Positions 1 through 7,169 of a DNA stretch of 22,778 nucleotides are shown in pieces. The stretch covers positions 1 to 22,778 of the forward strand of contig DJEP01000053.1 in NCBI GenBank assembly GCA_002431915.1, read 5' to 3'. Both the position numbers and the translations under genes were made by a program. Numbering within the stretch: position 1 is the stretch's first letter; the number at the start of each line of letters is the position of its first letter. Below the pieces are notes generated by a model. The model was not told where the DNA came from and did no database searches. It saw nothing but the letters and a program-made list of their open reading frames with translations. This stretch comes from Lachnospiraceae bacterium UBA5895. GTDB lineage: Bacteria > Bacillota > Clostridia > Lachnospirales > Lachnospiraceae.

Positions 1-516
1 ATGGAATTTAACAAACCGGTATCCAACCCCATGATGGTGGGATCCATTGAATTATTAAAAGCAGAGGACACTCCGGAACACAGACAGTTGTTCTTAGACG
101 AGCTGCAGAAGGCAAAGTTCCTGTCACCGGTCGTAATCGATCCGGTGCCCGTACCGGATGCGAACGGTCGGGTGACCATCGCCAGAGATTCCAAGGTGCA
201 GTTCCCTATGCTGTCCACAGAGGACGGTCGGAAGTTCTTCATGGCTTTCACGGACTGGACAGAGTTAAAAAAGTGGAAGGACGAAGAGAATCAGCAGACC
301 TTCGCCATGAACTTTGACGATTATGCAGGAATGCTGTTGCGCAAGGATGCCCAGGGCAATATCAGCCCGGCACTGGGATTCGTGATTAATCCCTTCGGCG
401 GTAACATCGTAGTGACCAGAGAAATGGTGGCAGGCATGATCGCAGCAAAGCTGAAAGCAGCAGGCAGACCGGTGCCTCCCGCACCCACAGCTCCCACGCA
501 GCCCACACAGCAGTAA
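1..516 (+). CDS. SseB-family protein
   Basis: This 171-aa soluble protein resembles the SseB N-terminal domain family, small proteins of uncertain cellular role named after a Salmonella type III secretion gene. The core (about residues 15-145) alternates short strands and helices, with an FPMLSTEDGRKFFMAFTDW segment (around residues 68-86), typical of the family, and a hydrophobic GFVINPFGGNIVVT stretch near residue 126. The last 20 residues are a Pro/Thr/Gln tail and are probably disordered. No signal peptide or membrane segment is visible. The ATG is the first base of the window, so its ribosome binding site cannot be checked and a start further upstream is possible. Strong terminators follow, so it ends its transcription unit. 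Family assignment is by recognition of sequence pattern only; the function is unknown. Confidence 0.72.
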   Translation: MEFNKPVSNPMMVGSIELLKAEDTPEHRQLFLDELQKAKFLSPVVIDPVPVPDANGRVTIARDSKVQFPMLSTEDGRKFFMAFTDWTELKKWKDEENQQTFAMNFDDYAGMLLRKDAQGNISPALGFVINPFGGNIVVTREMVAGMIAAKLKAAGRPVPPAPTAPTQPTQQ

Positions 517-576
517 AAGCCACAGCAGTAAAACAACAAATTAACACTAAATAAAACGTCCGTTATGGACGATATA

Positions 577-621
577 AATAGCAGAGAGGTGACAAGGCCA
601 GTCACTTCCCTGCTATTTTTT
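577..621 (+). terminator. Rho-independent terminator after the SseB-family gene
   Basis: AATAGCAG (577-584) pairs with CTGCTATT (610-617), and GGTGAC/GTCAC extend the stem inside; a T-run follows at 616-621. A smaller hairpin, CGTCC-GTTAT-GGACG (557-571), precedes it. Confidence 0.85.
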
Positions 622-644
622 ACAACAGGATAACGACACCACGG

Positions 645-698
645 ATGGTAAATGAACGGAATACAATTAAAATATTCTGTTCTGTTACCATTTTTTTT
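645..698 (+). terminator. Second Rho-independent terminator
   Basis: The arm ATGGTAA...GAACGGAATA pairs with TATTCTGTTC...TTACCAT, a long stem with one G-U pair and a small internal irregularity, followed directly by eight T residues (691-698). It stands in tandem with the terminator at 577-621. Confidence 0.85.
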
Positions 699-700
699 GA

Positions 701-738
701 CTTAACAGTTCAGCTATGTGGTGAATTGTTAAGTTTTA
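701..738. promoter_or_regulatory. Inverted repeat upstream of the calcium-binding-repeat gene
   Basis: CTTAACA (701-707) and TGTTAAG (727-733) are perfect inverted arms; TTCA/TGAA continue the pairing inside with one mismatch, and TTTT follows. It may be a third tandem terminator or an operator for the gene that starts at 792. A TTGACT at 697-702 overlaps its left arm, but no convincing -10 box lies 17 nt downstream. Confidence 0.5.
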
Positions 739-791
739 CAGGAAGCGCGCCCTGTGTATGGTGAGGTCGGGGAAAGGAGAAAATTACAGAT

Positions 792-2006
792 TTGAGAATT
801 GATTCCGCAAGCATAGGAATGGATTCCGCCAGAAGCTATCATGCTTCTAAGACAAGCGTCAGACGATTTGAGATAACGGATTATCAGGCAGGTCTGACAG
901 ATGTATCCACGAAGGAACAGAAGACTTCGAACGGTGAGGATACGACACAGAACACAGAGGAACAGGAGAATTCCGCAGAGAACACCACAATGACCGCAAA
1001 AGACTGGCAGAGCCGTTTTCTGGTATCTTCTGCCAGATGGGATATGAGAAGCAGTGCCAGCGAACAGACACTGTCTACCATCCGGGAATATACGGTACGT
1101 TATATTTTTGATTTGTTATTTCCCTCCAGGAACAGCACACTGCGTGACTGGATGCAGGAGAATGGGTGGAGCGGCAGTAACCAGACCTGGAATAGCGGGA
1201 ATGCGGGCAATAGCGTTGATAACGCCAAAACGAATTCCGGCAGCATGCAGGGAACGGCAACACCTGCATCCGGAGTATTTAATCTGGTGACATCCCGCAT
1301 GAAAATATTGAATTACGTGAGTGAATCCTACAGCATGGAGCAGGAAGACACTAGCTTCTCCACGGTGGGAACCGTGCGGACGGGGGACGGCAGAGAGATC
1401 AATTTTAATGTCAATGTAAATATGAGCCGCAGATGTGAGGAATACTACAGAGAGGAACTGAATGTAGCGCAGTTCTCCCTGTGCGATCCGCTGGTGATCA
1501 ATCTGGACACCGATGCAACCGAACTGTCGGATCAGACCTTCTATTTTGACCTGGATGCAGACGGTGAGGAAGAAGAGATTTCTATGTTAAAGGGCAGCGG
1601 CTATCTGGCACTGGATAAAAACGGCGATGGTGTCATCAACGACGGCAGCGAATTGTTCGGAACGCAGAACGGTGACGGATTTGCGGATCTGGCACAGTAC
1701 GATGAGGACGGCAACGGCTGGATCGATGAGAACGATTCCATCTGGTCAAAATTAAAAATCTGGTGCAAGGATGAAAACGGCAATGACGTGCTGTACAAGC
1801 TTTCCGACAAGGGCGTCGGCGCCATCTGTCTGCAGAATGTTTCCACAGATTTTACCATGCAGGGAGACAGAAAGTCACAGGATGGCACCACGAATGCCAA
1901 TGCAACAAATGCAGTGGTTCGTAAGACCGGCATTTTCTTATATGAAAACGGAAATGTGGGAACTGTGCAGCACGTAGATATGGCAGCATATGCCGCAAAA
2001 GCATAA
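792..2006 (+). CDS. Hypothetical protein with RTX/EF-hand-like calcium-binding repeats
   Basis: A 404-aa protein starting at TTG, chosen because GGAAAGGAGA (771-780) lies about 11 nt upstream and the product begins MRIDS. Residues 1-75 are polar and probably disordered; about 92-110 form an amphipathic helix; 120-160 are Asn/Gly/Ser-rich. From residue 231 the text DPLVINLDTDATEL, YFDLDADG, DKNGDGVINDGSELFG (275-290) and YDEDGNGWIDENDSIW (303-318) follows a pattern seen in the calcium-binding modules of RTX/haemolysin-type proteins. D304, D306, N308 and D315 sit in EF-hand loop register. There is no Sec signal peptide or lipobox, so export, if any, would need another route. It probably binds Ca2+; the biological role is unknown. 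The neighbour downstream is an M23-like envelope protein, but a 132-nt gap separates them. Confidence 0.7.
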   Translation: MRIDSASIGMDSARSYHASKTSVRRFEITDYQAGLTDVSTKEQKTSNGEDTTQNTEEQENSAENTTMTAKDWQSRFLVSSARWDMRSSASEQTLSTIREYTVRYIFDLLFPSRNSTLRDWMQENGWSGSNQTWNSGNAGNSVDNAKTNSGSMQGTATPASGVFNLVTSRMKILNYVSESYSMEQEDTSFSTVGTVRTGDGREINFNVNVNMSRRCEEYYREELNVAQFSLCDPLVINLDTDATELSDQTFYFDLDADGEEEEISMLKGSGYLALDKNGDGVINDGSELFGTQNGDGFADLAQYDEDGNGWIDENDSIWSKLKIWCKDENGNDVLYKLSDKGVGAICLQNVSTDFTMQGDRKSQDGTTNANATNAVVRKTGIFLYENGNVGTVQHVDMAAYAAKA

Positions 2007-2138
2007 ACAAAAACATAATACCGCATTCTGCATAAAACCCATGAATCGGGCAAGACTATAGGATAAACCAGGGAAAGTGGTTTGAGTGATGCAACAGCAG
2101 GCAGCAGATTCAGGGAACAGGAAGGATGCGGATAGAAT

Positions 2139-3032
2139 ATGAGAAGAAATAGAAAGAGCAATATTCACAAAGAACGTATAATAATGTTAGCCTCTTCGGC
2201 CTTTGTACTGGCAGCGTTGACCATGACGGGGGTCTATATGAAGGGGCAGAATGTGGAGTCCAAGGATGATGGTTATACCTTGGACTTCACTGCGCTTGAA
2301 AACAATGCGGATGATAAATTGCAGGAGATCACGGAGAATAACGAGGAGCATCTGCTGAAGGAGGACGAGAACATCCCGGGACTGACCGCGAATAACACGG
2401 CGGGGAATGAGATCGCCGGGGCACCCGTTACGGAGGATGATCTGGACTATATGCCCCAGGAGGTGGGCTCCGGACATGTGGAGATTCCGGGACTGACGGA
2501 TCAGGAGACTTTGCTGGAGGCAGCACAGAAAGAACAGCAGGATTCTGACACGCAGAAGGAAGAGACCGGTGGAAAACAGGCAACAGGCGCGGATGTGGTC
2601 GTGGAAAAGACATTGCATTTTGCGGAAAGCGATGGGTTACAGCAACCGGTACAGAGTGATATCCTGATGCATTATTCCATGGATCAGAGCACCTATTTTG
2701 CCACACTGGATCAGTACAAATACAATCCTGCCACCATTTTCTCCGCAGAGGAGGGCACGGCAGTGACCGCCTGTGCGCAGGGAAAAGTGACTTCGATTTT
2801 TGAAAATGAGGAGATCGGTAAGGCGGTGACCCTGGATCTGGGCGACGGCTACGAGGCTACCTACGGACAGCTTGCGGAGATCACAGTAAAGGAAAACACC
2901 TATGTAAATCCCGGGGAGACCATAGGAAAAGTGGCAGCGCCTACCAAATATTACAGTGCCGAGGGGAGCAATGTATATTTTGCCCTGACCCACAACGGGG
3001 AACCGGTAAACGGGGAGGCATTGTTCCGCTGA
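2139..3032 (+). CDS. Membrane-anchored M23 (LytM)-like protein, zinc ligands lost
   Basis: A 297-aa protein with a single N-terminal membrane segment (about residues 14-33), an acidic, Glu/Asp/Gln-rich linker (40-190) and a C-terminal M23/LytM-like beta domain (about 195-297). The fold signature is clear: GTAVTACAQGKVTSIFENEEIGKAVTLDLGDGYEATYGQL, then VNPGETIGKVA and a VYFALTHNGEPVNGE ending. Active M23 peptidases have HxxxD, YxHL and HxH zinc-binding motifs; here these positions read YNPAT, YGQL and VYFAL, so none of the usual ligands remains. That points to a structural or regulatory role like EnvC/SpoIIQ-type degenerate LytM proteins rather than peptidoglycan cleavage. GGAAGGA (2120-2126) is the ribosome binding site, with a rather long 12-nt spacer. 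Its stop codon shares one base with the next start. Confidence 0.78.
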   Translation: MRRNRKSNIHKERIIMLASSAFVLAALTMTGVYMKGQNVESKDDGYTLDFTALENNADDKLQEITENNEEHLLKEDENIPGLTANNTAGNEIAGAPVTEDDLDYMPQEVGSGHVEIPGLTDQETLLEAAQKEQQDSDTQKEETGGKQATGADVVVEKTLHFAESDGLQQPVQSDILMHYSMDQSTYFATLDQYKYNPATIFSAEEGTAVTACAQGKVTSIFENEEIGKAVTLDLGDGYEATYGQLAEITVKENTYVNPGETIGKVAAPTKYYSAEGSNVYFALTHNGEPVNGEALFR

Positions 3033-4207
3033 TGTATATCGTAGGAGGCAGGATCCTGACCATGGCGGGCAGAGAGATCCCGGAAGGGATCCTGCGGATC
3101 AAAAACGGTAAAATTGCTCAGGTGGGAGCCAGGGGTGAGATGAAATTAGAGCCGGAAGAGGGCGAGCAGGTATTGCTTGCGAAAAACGCTCTGATCATGC
3201 CGGGCATCATCGAAGCCCATTGCCACATGGGCATTATGGAAGAGAAAAAGAGCACGGAAGGGGATGACTGCAATGAGACGGTGGATCCCCTGACACCGGC
3301 TCTGCGTGCCATTGATGCCATCAATCCCATGGATGCGGCGTTTGACGATGCAGTGCGTGCCGGGATCACGGCAGCAATGATCGGACCGGGCAGCTCCAAT
3401 GTAGTCGGCGGGCAGTTTGCCATGGTCAAGACCAAAGGCCGCCGGATCGATGACCTGATTCTCAAAGCGCCGGCAGCCATGAAAGTCGCTTTTGGGGAAA
3501 ATCCCAAGGTCAATTACTCCGGGCAGAATAAAAGTCCCGTCACCCGCATGGCGATTGCGGCCATGCTGCGCAGGGAGCTCTGGGAGAGCAGAGAATATAT
3601 GCATCGCAAACAAAAAGCTGACGAACAGGGAGAAGAGTTCACTCCTGATTTTGAAAAGGAGTGCTACTTGTCGGTCCTGCGGGGAGAGATCCCGTTAAAA
3701 GCCCATGTACACCGGGCGGATGACATTTTTACGGCGATCCGCATCGCAAAAGAGTTCGGTGTCCGCATGACGTTAGACCATTGCTCGGAGGGGCACCTGG
3801 TAGCGGAAGAACTGGCAAAAGAAGGCTTTCCCGCCATCGTGGGACCGGATCTTACCAGCCGCAATAAGATCGAGGTGCAGAATATGTCCTTTAAGACCGC
3901 CGGTATATTGAACCGGGCGGGCGTTCCTATTGCCATTACGACAGATCATCCGGTGTCGCAGATCCAGACCCTGCCGCTGTGCGCGGGACTGGCGGTAAAA
4001 GCCGGGCTTCCCATGGAAGAGGGATTCCGTGCGATCACGATCTATCCGGCAAAAATCTGCGGTGTGGCAGACCGGATCGGCAGCCTGGAAGTGGGGAAGG
4101 ACGCAGACATTGCGATTTTCGACGGAAATCCTATGGAAATTTTTACACGAACCCTTTATACTATTATAGATGGGGAAATCGTGTACCGTAATCCCCAAAG
4201 AGAATGA
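3032..4207 (+). CDS. Amidohydrolase-superfamily metalloenzyme (imidazolonepropionase-like)
   Basis: A 391-aa cytoplasmic amidohydrolase, full length for the family. A small beta-sandwich opens the protein (VGGRILTMAGREIPEGILRIKNGKI), followed by the PGIIEAHCHMG metal motif with H63 and H65. Other likely metal or catalytic positions are K151 in AAMKVAFGENPK, H225/H227 in KAHVHRADD, H250 in TLDHCSEGH, and D305 in TTDHP. The C-terminal VGKDADIAIFDGNPME returns to the beta-sandwich, as in imidazolonepropionase, dihydroorotase and related enzymes. The substrate cannot be read from the sequence; no histidine-degradation genes are nearby. The ATG overlaps the stop of the M23-like gene by one base (TGATG), so translation is probably coupled, and the next gene begins 13 nt after its stop. 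Confidence 0.88.
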   Translation: MYIVGGRILTMAGREIPEGILRIKNGKIAQVGARGEMKLEPEEGEQVLLAKNALIMPGIIEAHCHMGIMEEKKSTEGDDCNETVDPLTPALRAIDAINPMDAAFDDAVRAGITAAMIGPGSSNVVGGQFAMVKTKGRRIDDLILKAPAAMKVAFGENPKVNYSGQNKSPVTRMAIAAMLRRELWESREYMHRKQKADEQGEEFTPDFEKECYLSVLRGEIPLKAHVHRADDIFTAIRIAKEFGVRMTLDHCSEGHLVAEELAKEGFPAIVGPDLTSRNKIEVQNMSFKTAGILNRAGVPIAITTDHPVSQIQTLPLCAGLAVKAGLPMEEGFRAITIYPAKICGVADRIGSLEVGKDADIAIFDGNPMEIFTRTLYTIIDGEIVYRNPQRE

Positions 4208-4220
4208 CCGGAGGAAGCGC

Positions 4221-5516
4221 TTGAGATACAGCAGGAAAAGTGCAGGGATCCTCTCCCTGCTATTACTATTTAACAGCATAGGAATGACGGCATGCGGCAG
4301 GACTACTGTGGAGGCGGGACATGTCAGCTACAGCAGCATCAGCAGTATCACCGGCATGGAGAGTACACCGGTCATCAACTATACATTGCCGGTACAGACA
4401 CCCAATGTGCTGGTGGATCAGCAGGGCTATGCAGCAGACGGAGAAAAACTGGCGGTGGTAAAAAGCCGCGAACCGGTGGAAAATTTTCGCCTGATCGATA
4501 AAGAGACCGGGGAGACCGTATACCATGGCAAGGTGGAAACTTCCGGCTATAACGAAGATCTGCAATTATATATCAGCAGAGTGAATTTCACCGAATTTAC
4601 ACAGAACGGTACGTTTTATCTGGAATGTGACAGGGTAGGACAGTCATTTGTCTTTACGGTGCAGAAGGATCATTATGAGGAACTGCTTCGTTCCTTATGT
4701 GAGAAAGTGCATGCAGACTGTGAGAATCGAACCATTACCGAGGAAGAGATCATGACGATTCTGGCTGCCTGTGAATGGTATCCGGAGACTTTCGTCGATG
4801 ATAATGCCAATGAGATTCCGGATCTGCTGGAGGATATCGCCCAGTGGCTGGAGAAGACGACCAATGATACCGTGCAGCAGGAGCCGGAAAATATGACCTA
4901 TGTGGCGGCACTGGCGAAGTTCAGTTATCTGTACCAGAAATACGATGTGCAGTATGCCACGCAGTGTTTACAGCATGCTTCTGCCATATATACGAAGCTG
5001 GCGGCGGCTTCCGGAAGGGATGCACAGAAATTCATGGCGCTGACGGAACTGTACCGGGCGGCGGGCTTATATTCCTACCGGACGCAGATCCTGGAATACA
5101 AGGACTTTTTTGAAGATAATACCAGCTACCTGGAAGAGTCTGCTTACCTCTATGGCGCTATGACCTATCTGGCTACCAGACAATCGGTGGATGTGGACCT
5201 GTGCACCGTATTTATGAAAGATATCCGTAACCGGGGGGAGGAACTGGCGAAAAGATCGGATAAAATGATTGACGCGGTGACCTCGGTCAACAACGGCACG
5301 GAAGATCTGCTGAAGCGGGCGGAGGAACTGTCCTGTGCCAACTACATCTTATACAGCTATCAGTACACGGAGATTCTGGAGGATTTTTTACATTATCTGA
5401 TGGGAAGAAATAAAGATTCGGTATGCTATTATCCCGAAGAGGGAGACACTGCGGATTATCTTCTTCTGATCGCCCAACAGGTCTCCCTCGTCGAAAAGCA
5501 TTCACGGATTAAATAA
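4221..5516 (+). CDS. Lipoprotein with cellulase-type Ig domain and catalytically dead GH9-like domain
   Basis: I start this gene at TTG 4221: GGAGG (4210-4214) lies 6 nt upstream, just after the amidohydrolase stop, and the product begins with a lipoprotein signal MRYSRKSAGILSLLLLFNSIGMTAC (lipid-modified C25). An ATG at 4170 in the same frame would overlap the amidohydrolase by 38 nt and lacks a good site. Residues 60-147 match the N-terminal Ig-like domain of family 9 glycoside hydrolases (NVLVDQQGYAADGEKLAVV, later GTFYLECDRVGQSFVFTV). Residues 150-431 keep GH9 helical landmarks: NEIPDLLEDIAQWL, YVAALAKFSYLYQKY, and LHYLMGRNKDSVCYYP. The usual DAGD catalytic loop between the Ig domain and the first landmark is absent, so hydrolysis is unlikely. 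A surface glycan-binding or scaffold role is inferred. Confidence 0.75.
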   Translation: MRYSRKSAGILSLLLLFNSIGMTACGRTTVEAGHVSYSSISSITGMESTPVINYTLPVQTPNVLVDQQGYAADGEKLAVVKSREPVENFRLIDKETGETVYHGKVETSGYNEDLQLYISRVNFTEFTQNGTFYLECDRVGQSFVFTVQKDHYEELLRSLCEKVHADCENRTITEEEIMTILAACEWYPETFVDDNANEIPDLLEDIAQWLEKTTNDTVQQEPENMTYVAALAKFSYLYQKYDVQYATQCLQHASAIYTKLAAASGRDAQKFMALTELYRAAGLYSYRTQILEYKDFFEDNTSYLEESAYLYGAMTYLATRQSVDVDLCTVFMKDIRNRGEELAKRSDKMIDAVTSVNNGTEDLLKRAEELSCANYILYSYQYTEILEDFLHYLMGRNKDSVCYYPEEGDTADYLLLIAQQVSLVEKHSRIK

Positions 5517-6243
5517 GTTCTTTGTTTTTAAAATAGGTCTCTGAGATAATATTCTGTACATAGGTGCCCATGCTCTTGCGGGTCTCCTTGTCCAGATCCT
5601 TCATATAAATGGGCTTACCGTATTCAATGACTACGGTGGCCTTTTTTATTTTCGGAAAATGGTCTTCGAATACCGCAGCGGAGTTCACGATGGTCATGGG
5701 AATGATGGGAACTCCTGCCTTCTCTGCAATCTTAAAGCTGCCCTCGTGGAAAGGAAGGAAAGTATCCTTCGTCTTATTCCGGGTGCCCTCCGGGAAGATA
5801 CAGATGGAGATACCGTTTTTCGCTTTTTCGATGGCCTGCAGGATCGTCTTAAGCCCTGCCTTGATATCCTGACGATCCAGGAAGAGACAGTGGAGATTCT
5901 TCATCCAGATGTTGAGCAGGGGCCATTTCAGCATTTCTTTTTTGGCAATGTAACCGGTCGGTCTGGGAACACGGACATAGGTCAGCACCACATCGAAAAA
6001 GCTGCGGTGATTGCCCACGTACAGCACAGCGGTGTTGGTGGGAATGTTTTCCTCGCCGATGGCAATGACTTTCGTACCGGACAGGCGGATCACCCAGCGG
6101 AACGCCCAGTTGACGATGGCAAGAGAACTGCGGTCCTTAAGACCGGGGTTGAATTTGCCGATGATCCATTCCGCCAGCATCAGCGGTGTGGACAGGATCA
6201 GGAACAATACAACAAATAATACAACGAAGATAAAACGGATCAT
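5509..6243 (-). CDS. plsC: 1-acyl-sn-glycerol-3-phosphate acyltransferase
   Basis: A 244-aa membrane-associated acyltransferase of the PlsC/LPLAT family that makes phosphatidic acid by acylating position 2 of lysophosphatidate. An N-terminal hydrophobic segment (about residues 3-25) anchors it. The NHRSFFD motif has catalytic H79 and D84; FPEGTR lies at 150-155, and the PIIPM and VVIEYGKPI blocks follow. Upstream on the minus strand AGAGG stands 5 nt before the ATG. It is the last gene of a minus-strand run after the DegV gene (20-nt gap), so it is probably co-transcribed with it. Its stop region overlaps the end of the GH9-like gene by 8 nt, tail to tail, leaving no room for a dedicated terminator between the two. 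The enzyme family is clear; paralogous acyltransferases with other acceptors cannot be excluded. Confidence 0.9.
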   Translation of the reverse strand: MIRFIFVVLFVVLFLILSTPLMLAEWIIGKFNPGLKDRSSLAIVNWAFRWVIRLSGTKVIAIGEENIPTNTAVLYVGNHRSFFDVVLTYVRVPRPTGYIAKKEMLKWPLLNIWMKNLHCLFLDRQDIKAGLKTILQAIEKAKNGISICIFPEGTRNKTKDTFLPFHEGSFKIAEKAGVPIIPMTIVNSAAVFEDHFPKIKKATVVIEYGKPIYMKDLDKETRKSMGTYVQNIISETYFKNKELI

Positions 6244-6263
6244 AAAAACCTCTTTCTAACTCA

Positions 6264-7121
6264 TTATTTTGCGATAAACAGAACGCCAAGGGTTCCGGGA
6301 CCGCAATGGCTGGATACAACACCGCCGGCTCTGGTCTCCAGGATCTCGTTAAAGATTCCCAAACTTTCCAGATAGGAGCGGACCGCTTCCACGATCTCCC
6401 GGTCGCAGCCGGAATGGGTGATAAAGACTCTGTCGGGAACGGCATTCTTCAGATCCTCTTCCATGTCTTTGGTGTAGGAGAGGATGACAGAGCCTAACTT
6501 GCCGCGGTATTTTTTGGAGGCATCCATGGCACCGTCCACCACGACAATCCGGGGATGGAGCTTTAACATACCGCCTGCCAGAGCTGCTACCGCATTGCAT
6601 CTGCCGCCGCGATAGAGATAGGTCAGAGTATCCACAACGAAACTTGCGCGGACCTTCGGGCGGATCGCCTCGATAGCAGAGACAATCTCAGCGGACGATT
6701 TTCCCCCGGAGGATAAAATGGCTGCCTGAATGACCTGCAGACCAATACCGGTGGACAGGTTCGCGGAGTTGATGACTGTGACCTTATCGGAAGCTTCCAG
6801 CTCTTCCGCTGCCAGTCGCATGACGTTACCGGAGGTGGACATGCTGTCGGAGATGGAGAAACAGATGATCTCCCGTCCTTCGTCCAGGAACGGTTTCATG
6901 ACTTCCATAGCCTCGGTCAGGGCAGGTGCGGATGTCTTGGGTGTGGTCTTATTTTCATCGGACCAGCGGAAAATATCCTCCGGGGTGATATCCACACCGT
7001 CACGGTATTCGTCCTCGCCTAATAAAATGTGCAGAGGCAGAATAGTAATGTCATATTTTTCCACTAATTCTTTTGACAGATCACAGGTACTGTCAGAGAT
7101 GATCTTAACTGTCTGTGCCAT
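6264..7121 (-). CDS. DegV-family fatty-acid-binding protein (FakB-like)
   Basis: A 285-aa protein of normal length for the DegV family. FakB members hold a fatty acid while the kinase FakA phosphorylates it, giving acyl-phosphate for phospholipid synthesis. Family motifs are ISDSTCDL (residues 8-15), a TSAPAL segment near residue 63, SISDSMSTSGN near residue 93, and the TLTYLYRGGRC and LHPRI blocks in the C-terminal half. No signal peptide or membrane segment is seen, which fits a cytoplasmic protein. AAGGAAGG lies 8 nt before the ATG on the minus strand. It lies between the FAD-dependent dehydrogenase (48 nt upstream) and plsC (20 nt downstream); pairing with plsC is consistent with lipid metabolism. 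No fakA is in the window, and which fatty acid it binds is unknown. Confidence 0.9.
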   Translation of the reverse strand: MAQTVKIISDSTCDLSKELVEKYDITILPLHILLGEDEYRDGVDITPEDIFRWSDENKTTPKTSAPALTEAMEVMKPFLDEGREIICFSISDSMSTSGNVMRLAAEELEASDKVTVINSANLSTGIGLQVIQAAILSSGGKSSAEIVSAIEAIRPKVRASFVVDTLTYLYRGGRCNAVAALAGGMLKLHPRIVVVDGAMDASKKYRGKLGSVILSYTKDMEEDLKNAVPDRVFITHSGCDREIVEAVRSYLESLGIFNEILETRAGGVVSSHCGPGTLGVLFIAK

Positions 7122-7169
7122 AGAATCTACCTTCCTTTTCCATATTACAATTTATTTTTATCCTTACTT

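Noticed and set aside
2007..2138. Possible promoter before the M23-like gene (TATAGGATAA)
   Set aside because: No -35 hexamer at proper spacing; the gap otherwise shows only a 5-bp AACCA/TGGTT pairing.
1601..2161. Minus-strand 186-codon frame opposite the calcium-binding-repeat gene
   Set aside because: The composition is that of a shadow frame (Ser/Pro/Leu/Phe-rich), with no recognisable domain, and the plus-strand gene is well supported.
4170..4220. N-terminal extension of the GH9-like lipoprotein from an ATG at 4170
   Set aside because: It would overlap the amidohydrolase by 38 nt, has no ribosome binding site and puts 17 extra residues before an otherwise standard lipoprotein signal peptide; TTG 4221 with GGAGG 6 nt upstream is better.
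5659..6219. Long plus-strand open frame opposite plsC
   Set aside because: It is the antisense shadow of a gene with clear acyltransferase motifs and shows no family pattern or ribosome binding site.
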